From positions 1 through 6,050 of the forward strand of contig JAJXXG010000210.1 in assembly GCA_021781255.1 (NCBI GenBank): a stretch of DNA of 6,050 nt, written 5' to 3'. Position numbers and translations under genes: made by a program. Shown one piece after another: positions 1 to 4,808 of the stretch. This DNA is from Acidobacteriota bacterium. Its GTDB lineage: Bacteria; Acidobacteriota; Terriglobia; Terriglobales; Acidobacteriaceae. The stretch's first letter is position 1; the number at the start of each line of letters is the position of its first letter. The notes beneath the pieces were generated by a model. That model was not told the DNA's origin. It ran no database searches and saw nothing but the letters and a program-made list of their open reading frames with translations.

Positions 1-756
1 GGCGAGCGCGGTGGGATGGAACTGGTAGAACTCCATGTCAGCGAGCTCGACGCCGGCGGCAGCGGCAATGGCCATGCCGTCGCCGGTGGCGACCGCGGGA
101 TTGGTGGTGTCGGAGTAGACCTGGCCCGCGCCGCCGGAGGCGATGAGGACGGCGCGGGCGGGGATGCGCCGGGCGGGCGATGGCGCCGGGCGCGCGGGAT
201 CGGGTTCGGGGCCGGCGAGATCGGCGGCGACGACGCGGCCGTCGGCGACGACGAGCACGGCGACGCGGGTCCACTCGGCAAAGCGAATGTGGCTGTGGGT
301 GCGGGCGAAGGCGGCGAGGGCGCGGCCGATTTCAGCGCCGGTGGCGTCGCCGTTGGCGTGGAGGATGCGGGCGAGGGAGTGGGCGCCCTCGCGCGTGCGC
401 AGGAAGGGCTGGCCGCCCAGGCGGAGTTCACCCGGATTGGCGGCGCGGTCAAAGTTCGCGCCCCACTCGATGAGCTCGGTGACGCGCAGCGGCCCCTCCG
501 AGACGAGGGCTTCAGCGGCGGGACGATGGACGAGGCCGTCGCCGGCGTTGACGGTGTCCTCAAGATGCAGAGCGACGTCTTCGTCGCCTTCCATGGCGAC
601 GGCGATGCCGCCCTGGGCGTAGTGCGTGTTCGATTCCGAGAGCGATTCCTTGGTGACGACGAGAACCTCGCCATGCGCGGCGAGTTCGATGGCGGCACGG
701 AGGCCGGCAACGCCCGCGCCCATGACCAGGAAGTCCACATGAGAGCCCGATGCCAT
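1..756 (-). CDS. nadB: L-aspartate oxidase NadB, N-terminal part (cut by left edge)
   Basis: NadB is a cytosolic FAD enzyme that oxidises L-aspartate to iminoaspartate, using O2 or fumarate as acceptor. Quinolinate synthase NadA then uses the product in de novo NAD synthesis. The minus-strand frame is open for 252 codons up to the window edge; the family is usually about 530 residues. Seen: a dinucleotide-binding start (FLVMGAGVAGLRAA, residues 9-22), THYAQGGIAVA (44-54), a NadB-like block EDTVNAGDGL (66-75), TREGAHS (121-127), ASGGAGQVYSDTTNP (206-220) and EFYQFHPTALA (242-252). Glu123 and His247 align with the E. coli active-site residues near 121 and 244. The HYAQGG and TREGAHS context favours NadB over SdhA/FrdA. 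ATG at 756 is the chosen start, although only AAAGG lies just before it. An in-frame GTG at 774 is possible, with a stop directly upstream. A Pro/Ala-rich linker (182-197) is longer than usual. Codons are strongly C-ending, unlike the plus-strand genes. Confidence 0.93.
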   Translation of the reverse strand, partial: MASGSHVDFLVMGAGVAGLRAAIELAAHGEVLVVTKESLSESNTHYAQGGIAVAMEGDEDVALHLEDTVNAGDGLVHRPAAEALVSEGPLRVTELIEWGANFDRAANPGELRLGGQPFLRTREGAHSLARILHANGDATGAEIGRALAAFARTHSHIRFAEWTRVAVLVVADGRVVAADLAGPEPDPARPAPSPARRIPARAVLIASGGAGQVYSDTTNPAVATGDGMAIAAAAGVELADMEFYQFHPTALA

Positions 757-893
757 AACCTTTGAGGCTAACACTTACCGGCAGGGGCGAAGGGAACGGC
801 GAAGAGACCGAGGGGTGTTTGCGGTTCCGAGCCGAAGGAAGGCGCCGCGGCCGGAGTAAAGAACAAACACACTGCCTGGCGCACGGCCCCCGC

Positions 894-903
894 GTGTATG
901 CTG
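894..903 (+). promoter_or_regulatory. Possible -10 promoter element upstream of the MgtC/DUF4010 gene
   Basis: The sequence GTGTATGCTG contains TATGCT at 897-902, a moderate match to the sigma70 -10 consensus. It closely resembles the GTGTATGATG at the better-supported hicAB -10 (2311-2320). No good -35 is visible at the right distance. If this is used, transcription would start near 908-909 and give a leader of about 37 nt with GAGG at 932-935 before the ATG at 946. It would also rule out the ATG at 898 as a start, because that ATG lies inside the element. The rest of the 757-945 divergent gap shows no clear promoter for nadB. Confidence 0.3.
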
Positions 904-945
904 TGGGGCAAGCCGAGTTCGAGCGGATTGCGAGGTCAAGAGCGC

Positions 946-2208
946 ATGGAATTCATTCGGGAACTGCCGCCTGAGGCAAGCAAGGTCGTTCTGGTACTGC
1001 TGCTTTCGTTTCTGATCGGGCTGGAGCGCGAGGAGCACAAGAGCGCCGGAGGGAGCTACGGATTTGGCGGGGTGCGGACGTTTCCGCTGATCGGGCTGAT
1101 CGGCTACTCGCTGGCGGCGATCTCGGGCACGCAACTGGTGCCGCTGACGCTGGGGTTTCTGGTGGTGGCGGGCTTTCTGATGCTCTCCTACTGGCACAAG
1201 CTGACGCAGGCGGCCACGGCAGGCGCGACCACGGAGATCTCAGGACTGGCGACGTTTCTGGTGGGTGCGCTGATCTGCGACGGGCATCTGTGGACGGCGA
1301 CCACGCTGGGAGTGGCGAGCCTGCTGCTGCTCGATCTGAAGGTGGCGCTGGAGAACCTGGCGCGGCGGATCGACGCGCGGGAGATCCTTTCCCTGGCCAA
1401 GTTTCTGTTTTTGAGCGGCGTGGTGCTGCCGATTCTTCCGAACCAGGAGTTCGGACCGTTCCACATCAATCCCTTCAAGACGTGGCTGGTGGTGGTGGCG
1501 ATCAGCGCCATCTCGTATGCGAGCTATGTGCTGCAGAAGCTGACCAAAGGGCAGGGCGGGATTGTGCTGGCGGCGCTGCTGGGGGGCGCGTATTCCTCGA
1601 CGGCGACGACGGTGGTGCTGGCGCGGCAGAGCAAAGAGGGCGGGCATGCGCATCTTTATTCCGGCGGTATTTTGATGGCCTGCGGGGTGATGTATCTGCG
1701 CCTGCTGATCCTGGTGACGCTGTTCAGCCGGCAACTGGCGGCTTTGCTGTGGCTGCCGTTTTCAGTGCTGGCGTGCGGCGCCGCGGTGTGCGGCTGGCTG
1801 TGGACCCGGCGCAACGATGGTGGCGCGCCGGCGGTGCAGAGCGAGCTGGCCGCCAAGAATCCGCTGGAGCTGACGACGGCCTTTCTGTTTGCGCTGCTGT
1901 TTCTGGTGGTGCTGGTGACGACGCAGCTGGTGATCAAGTATTTCGGCAACGGCGGCGTGGACACGCTGGCCGCGATTGTGGGCCTGAGCGATATCAATCC
2001 GTTTGTGCTGGGGATGACGCAGGCCGCGGGCACGATAACGCCGGTGCGGGTGGCGGCGGGCGCGATTGCGATTGCGGCGGCGAGCAACAACGTGGTGAAC
2101 GGCATTTATGCCTATAGCCTGGCGGAGCGGCGGACAGGGCGGAAGAGCCTGATGCTGCTGGTGGCGCTGGCGGCGGCGGCGCTGGCGCCGCTGATCTGGC
2201 TGCTGTAG
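946..2208 (+). CDS. MgtC/SapB-DUF4010 family integral membrane protein
   Basis: A 420-residue inner-membrane protein with roughly a dozen hydrophobic segments. The N-terminal part carries MgtC/SapB-type sequence: SFLIGLEREE (21-30), then GGVRTFPLIGLIG (41-53) and further membrane segments to about 135. The remainder matches the DUF4010 type: GGAYSSTATTVVLAR (213-227), KNPLELTTAFLFALL (304-318), GLSDINPFVLGMTQAAG (346-362) and SNNVVNGIYAYS (380-391), ending in a hydrophobic helix (401-420). MgtC proteins are linked to Mg2+ limitation and virulence in some pathogens, but the substrate or role of this two-domain subfamily is unknown to me, so I give no function. The start at 946 is preferred over the in-frame ATG at 898. 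It has GAGG at 932-935, the MgtC-like sequence starts soon after it, and the 16 extra residues look non-coding. The gene stands alone, divergent from nadB and about 140 nt before hicA. Confidence 0.88.
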   Translation: MEFIRELPPEASKVVLVLLLSFLIGLEREEHKSAGGSYGFGGVRTFPLIGLIGYSLAAISGTQLVPLTLGFLVVAGFLMLSYWHKLTQAATAGATTEISGLATFLVGALICDGHLWTATTLGVASLLLLDLKVALENLARRIDAREILSLAKFLFLSGVVLPILPNQEFGPFHINPFKTWLVVVAISAISYASYVLQKLTKGQGGIVLAALLGGAYSSTATTVVLARQSKEGGHAHLYSGGILMACGVMYLRLLILVTLFSRQLAALLWLPFSVLACGAAVCGWLWTRRNDGGAPAVQSELAAKNPLELTTAFLFALLFLVVLVTTQLVIKYFGNGGVDTLAAIVGLSDINPFVLGMTQAAGTITPVRVAAGAIAIAAASNNVVNGIYAYSLAERRTGRKSLMLLVALAAAALAPLIWLL

Positions 2209-2290
2209 CGGGGAGCAATCCGGCAGACCGGGGTGGAGCCGCTGCGCAGCCAGAGCCGCATCCGGGCGTGACCGCCCCCGGTGCGACGGA

Positions 2291-2319
2291 TTGTATGGTG
2301 TGTATGCAGTGTGTATGAT
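2291..2319 (+). promoter_or_regulatory. Probable sigma70-type promoter of hicAB
   Basis: TTGTAT (2291-2296) as a -35 and TATGAT (2314-2319) as a -10 are separated by 17 bp, the ideal spacing. The -10 matches the consensus at five of six positions and the -35 at three of six. Transcription would begin near 2326, leaving a leader of about 20 nt before the hicA ATG at 2346. The segment is clearly AT-richer than its surroundings. It contains the direct repeat annotated separately, which suggests autoregulation. Confidence 0.55.
2299..2317 (+). repeat. Two TGTGTATG direct repeats, 11 bp apart, inside the hicAB promoter
   Basis: TGTGTATG occurs exactly at 2299-2306 and again at 2310-2317. A third partial copy, TGTATG, lies at 2292-2297. 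The two full copies start 11 bp apart, about one helical turn, so a protein could bind both on one face of the DNA. They occupy the spacer and -10 of the proposed promoter. HicB antitoxins with a DNA-binding C-terminal domain commonly repress their own operon, so this is a candidate operator; that role is inference. Confidence 0.4.
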
Positions 2320-2345
2320 GATAGAGGCCGGGAAGCGGGCCGGAG

Positions 2346-2534
2346 ATGAGCAGCCGCGAGATTATCAGGAAGCTGAAAGAAGACGGATGGGTGGTGGCCG
2401 CTCACGCCGGCAGCCATATGCAATTCAAACATCCGTCCAAACCGGGCAGGATGACGGTTCCGCACCCCAGGAAAGACTTTCCTGCGGGGACGCTTCGATC
2501 GATAGAGAAACAATCCGGGCTGAAGCTCCGGTAG
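2346..2534 (+). CDS. hicA: HicA family mRNA interferase toxin
   Basis: A 62-residue protein of normal size for HicA, the toxin of HicAB type II systems. HicA toxins adopt a double-stranded-RNA-binding-like fold and cut mRNA; the cognate HicB blocks them. Seen: SSREIIRKLKEDGW (2-15), then AHAGSHMQFKHP (19-30) with the conserved Gly-Ser-His whose His24 is the catalytic residue of the family. Next come MTVPHPRKDFPAGTLRSI (36-53), with the typical VPxH...L..I pattern, and a short basic C-terminus. All key positions are intact, so an active toxin is plausible. The ATG at 2346 directly follows GGAG, which is too close to be ideal; GGGAAG at 2330-2335 is better spaced. hicB follows after 8 bp. Codon use differs from the neighbours: 5 of 7 lysines are AAA, against 1 of 13 in aroB. 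Confidence 0.92.
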   Translation: MSSREIIRKLKEDGWVVAAHAGSHMQFKHPSKPGRMTVPHPRKDFPAGTLRSIEKQSGLKLR

Positions 2535-2542
2535 AGGAACGC

Positions 2543-2971
2543 ATGGAATACATCGCCTATCTTCACAAGGATTCAGACTCCGACTACGGCGTCAGTTTTC
2601 CGGATTTTCCGGGATGCGTTACCGCGGGCTCGACCCTTGAGGAAGCGCGCCGGATGGCGGCCGAAGCGCTGGTATTTCATATCGCGGGCATGCGCGAGGA
2701 CGGCGAAGCGATTCCCGACTCCTCGACCCTTGACGAACTTCGCGGCGATCCCGCGATGAGGGGCGCAGTGGCGTTTCTGGTGGCTGTCGCGGAGCCGGAA
2801 AAGACAGTGCGGTTCAACGTGACGGCGCGGGAAAGCCAGCTTGCGGAGATCGACCGCCGCGCAGCCGAAGCCCGGCTGAACCGGTCAGCGTTTCTGGTGC
2901 GGCGCGCGCTCGGCGGCAAGCCGAAGGCTGCGGTTGCGAATGCGCCACGGCGCTCCCGCCGTCTTGCCTGA
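2543..2971 (+). CDS. hicB: HicB family antitoxin with C-terminal ribbon-helix-helix domain
   Basis: The 142-residue cytosolic partner of the upstream HicA; it should neutralise the toxin and repress the operon. The N-terminus is a HicB-type partial RNase H-like fold: MEYIAYLHKD (1-10) and DYGVSFPDFPGCVTAGSTLE (14-33), the family signature. A helix EEARRMAAEALVFHI follows (33-47). Residues 87-123 look like a ribbon-helix-helix DNA-binding unit: strand KTVRFNVTA (87-95), helix 96-110, then LNRSAFLVRRAL (112-123). The last 19 residues form a basic tail rich in Lys, Arg and Ala. The ATG at 2543 is chosen because AGAGGA (2533-2538) is ideally placed before it and the conserved domain begins there. 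The frame is open further upstream through hicA (to 2291), but that part is out-of-frame hicA sequence. The Shine-Dalgarno overlaps the hicA stop codon, which favours coupled translation. Confidence 0.92.
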   Translation: MEYIAYLHKDSDSDYGVSFPDFPGCVTAGSTLEEARRMAAEALVFHIAGMREDGEAIPDSSTLDELRGDPAMRGAVAFLVAVAEPEKTVRFNVTARESQLAEIDRRAAEARLNRSAFLVRRALGGKPKAAVANAPRRSRRLA

Positions 2972-3046
2972 GGATGACGGCGGCGGATCATCGCAGCCGG
3001 AGAGAGCGGGGCGTATTCGGGCGCCGCATCCGGAGCGGGGAGCAGG

Positions 3047-3214
3047 CTACCAGATCCAGCCGTAGACGACGATCGGAAGCAGCTCTTCGAATATTTGCTG
3101 TCTGGTGAGCTTGACCCTGAAATGGAAGCTGATGGGCATGATTACTTCCGCGGGGACCGGAGTGGCGGCGTCTTTCAGGGCGGGTTTGAAGCGGCCTGTT
3201 TTTCCCGAAAGCAA
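3047..3214 (-). pseudogene. Remnant resembling the C-terminal end of a TonB-type energy transducer
   Basis: On the minus strand, a frame ending in TAG at 3049-3047 encodes 55 residues from a TTG at 3214. Residues 7-20 read GRFKPALKDAATPV and residues 21-34 read PAEVIMPISFHFRV. This pattern (aromatic-Lys-Pro-Ala, a turn, then Pro-Val...Val-Ile-Pro-Ile-x-Phe) is how the TonB C-terminal domain usually ends in periplasmic energy-transducer proteins. A further 20 residues follow, ending YGWIW. Upstream in the same frame, and in the other two minus frames, I see no membrane anchor, proline-rich spacer or start of the TonB domain, so an intact gene is excluded. The segment is AT-richer than its flanks. 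It is most likely a decayed or truncated gene left between hicB and aroB. The alternative is chance similarity, since only about 30 residues support the call. Confidence 0.4.
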
Positions 3215-3309
3215 TATAAAGCCAGAAGCAAGGGCAGAGCGTTCGGCGGGCTTGCCGGCGGCGCGCCGGCCGGGGAGGGCGTTTTGTGATTCCTGCGGGT
3301 TTCCGCGGG

Positions 3310-3331
3310 GCGGCGCCGGTGGGCGCGCCGC
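3310..3331. repeat. Short GC-only inverted repeat just upstream of aroB
   Basis: GCGGCGC (3310-3316) and GCGCCGC (3325-3331) are exact reverse complements separated by 8 nt. No T-run follows on either strand, so it is not a standard intrinsic terminator. It abuts the TAGAAT element of the possible aroB promoter. In DNA this GC-rich, a 7-bp stem can arise by chance. Confidence 0.3.
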
Positions 3332-3333
3332 AA

Positions 3334-3339
3334 TAGAAT
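3334..3339 (+). promoter_or_regulatory. Possible -10 element of aroB
   Basis: TAGAAT matches the TATAAT consensus at five of six positions in an otherwise GC-rich stretch. It ends 9 bp before the aroB GTG at 3349, so transcription would begin at or within a few bases of the start codon. No -35 is visible about 17 bp upstream. Together with the weak ribosome binding site, this would fit leaderless or near-leaderless translation of aroB, but the evidence is thin. Confidence 0.3.
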
Positions 3340-3348
3340 GAAGACATT

Positions 3349-4449
3349 GTGCAGACGATACGAGTAGAGACGCCTTCGGCGAAGTATGACGTGGTGATTG
3401 GCAGCGGGCTGCTGGAGACCCTGGCGCAGCGGATCGAGCGCGCGGTGGGGCGGCTGCCGCGGCGGGTGTTTGTGCTGACGTCGCCGGAGATCTGGGCGCT
3501 GTGGGGACATAGCGTGCTGCGCTCCTTTTCCGAGCCGCCGCTGGTGCTGTTTTTACCGGCGGGAGAGCAGCACAAGACGATGAAGAACGTGGAGCGTCTG
3601 ACGCGGGAGATGATTCGAGCCGGGGGCGACCGGGGATCGTTTCTGATTGCGCTGGGCGGGGGCATTGTGGGGGACGTGGGAGGGTTTGTAGCGGCGATTT
3701 TCATGCGCGGCATTCCCTTTGTGCAGGTGCCGACGACGTTTCTTGCGCAGGTGGATTCGAGTGTGGGGGGCAAGGTGGGTGTGAATCTGCCCGAAGGCAA
3801 GAACCTGGTGGGGAATTTTCTTCAGCCGCGGGCGGTGTTTGGCGATATCGACGCGCTGGGGACGCTGCCGGACCGCGAGCTGCGGGCGGGGTTGATGGAG
3901 AGCGTGAAGGCGGGCATCATCCGGGACCGGGCGCTGGTGCGGTTTATGGAAGAGCATGCGGACGCGATTCTGCAACGGGAGCCGAAGGCGCTGGAGCGCG
4001 TGATTGCGGCGTCGGTGCGGATGAAGGCCGACGTGGTGCGGCGGGACGAGCGCGAGAGCGGGCTGCGGATGATCCTGAACTTTGGGCATACGGTGGGCCA
4101 CGCGCTGGAGCAGGCGACGCGCTACAAGGCGATGCTGCACGGCGAGGCGGTGGGCTGGGGCATGGTGGCGGCGCTGGCGGTGGCGCGCCGGCGGGGCACC
4201 ATTACCGGGGCGCAGATGGAGCGGATGGAGACGCTGATCTATCGCTATGGTCCGCTGCCGAGGTTGAAGGCGAGCGCGGCGCGGGTGATGGCGGCGACGG
4301 GCAGCGACAAGAAGAATGTGGGCGGGGTGAGGCGGTTCGTGCTGCCGTTCGGGATTGGCGAGGCCGGGGTGGTGGAGGATGTGACGCCGGATGAGATGGA
4401 AGCGGCGGTGAAATACATGCTTGCCCGGGCGCGGGTCGAGGGCCAATAG
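3349..4449 (+). CDS. aroB: 3-dehydroquinate synthase
   Basis: AroB converts DAHP (3-deoxy-D-arabino-heptulosonate 7-phosphate) to 3-dehydroquinate with NAD+ and a divalent metal. It is the second step of the shikimate route to aromatic amino acids, in the cytosol. The 366-residue length is normal. Seen: EQHKT (73-77), the NAD-binding glycine block GGGIVGDVGGFVAAIFMRG (103-121), QVPTTFLAQVDSSVGGKVGV (126-145), LPEGKNLVGNFLQP (147-160), and the metal ligands Glu184 (LMESVKAGI), His247 (NFGHTVGHALE) and His264 (LHGEAVGWGM). SDKKN (319-323) is the late conserved lysine block. No key residue is missing. The start is GTG at 3349: the conserved N-terminal strands begin straight after it, and no in-frame ATG lies close by. 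The upstream Shine-Dalgarno is weak. Codon use is heavily G-ending (GCG, CTG, GTG), typical of plus-strand genes here. It has no operon partner; the next gene starts about 360 bp downstream. Confidence 0.97.
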   Translation: MQTIRVETPSAKYDVVIGSGLLETLAQRIERAVGRLPRRVFVLTSPEIWALWGHSVLRSFSEPPLVLFLPAGEQHKTMKNVERLTREMIRAGGDRGSFLIALGGGIVGDVGGFVAAIFMRGIPFVQVPTTFLAQVDSSVGGKVGVNLPEGKNLVGNFLQPRAVFGDIDALGTLPDRELRAGLMESVKAGIIRDRALVRFMEEHADAILQREPKALERVIAASVRMKADVVRRDERESGLRMILNFGHTVGHALEQATRYKAMLHGEAVGWGMVAALAVARRRGTITGAQMERMETLIYRYGPLPRLKASAARVMAATGSDKKNVGGVRRFVLPFGIGEAGVVEDVTPDEMEAAVKYMLARARVEGQ

Positions 4450-4808
4450 GGACTGCGTGGCGGAAGGAGACGGCGCAGGTGCGGCGGCAGGGTAGACCGG
4501 CGCGGTTGCGCAGCGGGATGCCGCGCGCGAAAGCCACCGGCTCCGGCCGCCGGATTGCATGGGCGCGGAGGGATAAGCGGCTTCACGTAGTAACCTTCTG
4601 CACGCAAAGTGCATCACAATGGAACGGGACAGTGCGCGGCTTCCAACCGGACAGGCTGCTTTCCCGCGGCGGTCGATTTCAGAGTGCATTGAAGAGAAGA
4701 CGGAACCAGGACTCAAGCTCCGATCCAGCGCCCGTGCAGGCGGCGCCGGTTGAATTGCGTTCCGGTACCAGACTGCGGTATGTGAACGAGTAAGAAGCGG
4801 TGGACAGG
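4450..4808. other. Spacer between aroB and the GH15 gene, no convincing gene
   Basis: A plus-strand frame starting with GTG at 4479 and ending at 4793 has AGGAG at 4465-4469 at a workable distance. Its 104-residue product is Arg- and Ser-rich, has no recognisable domain and uses codons unlike the adjacent genes, so I do not call it a gene. Minus-strand open frames here are GC-driven antisense of aroB. Base composition is more mixed than in the genes. A weak promoter-like pair, TTGCGT (4755-4760) and TATGTG (4779-4784) with an 18-bp spacer, could serve the GH15 gene, but both boxes match consensus poorly. I see no T-run terminator after aroB. Confidence 0.5.

Larger units (their letters stand above)
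2972..3348. other. Intergenic region between hicB and aroB
   Basis: These 377 bp hold no intact gene that I can support. About half is the minus-strand TonB-like remnant (3047-3214). The part from about 3245 to 3331 is very GC-rich, with short inverted repeats, and the last 15 bp before aroB contain a TAGAAT element. No hairpin followed by a T-run is visible after hicB. The short plus-strand open frames here (from 3095 and 3105) show no family resemblance and lack convincing ribosome binding sites. Confidence 0.6.

Noticed and set aside
16..765. Plus-strand 249-codon open frame
   Set aside because: Antisense of nadB; Gly/Ala/Asp-rich with no domain, while the minus strand shows clear NadB motifs.
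898..945. N-terminal extension of the membrane protein from ATG 898
   Set aside because: No Shine-Dalgarno, the extension looks non-coding, and the ATG lies in a probable -10 element; ATG 946 has GAGG and fits the family start.
1290..2117. Plus-strand open frame inside the membrane-protein gene
   Set aside because: Out-of-frame product with no hydrophobic pattern or domain; the overlapping frame has clear membrane segments and MgtC/DUF4010 motifs.
2262..2281. Hairpin (GGGCG / CGCCC with a 4-nt loop) between the membrane-protein gene and hicA, as a terminator
   Set aside because: Five-base-pair core stem, bulged outer pairs and no T-run after it; it also sits just 10 bp before the hicAB -35.
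2291..2542. 84-residue N-terminal extension of HicB in the same frame
   Set aside because: It is out-of-frame hicA and promoter sequence; the HicB domain starts at 2543 with a strong Shine-Dalgarno.
2973..2992. GATGA ... TCATC inverted repeat after hicB as a terminator
   Set aside because: Only 5 bp of stem, a long loop and no T-run.
2988..3800. Minus-strand 270-codon open frame
   Set aside because: Mostly antisense of aroB, low-complexity Arg/Pro/Ser-rich, no domain. The TonB-like tail is in a different minus frame.
4600..4690. Possible tRNA-like T-arm (GGTCGATTTC)
   Set aside because: No matching acceptor or anticodon stems around it.
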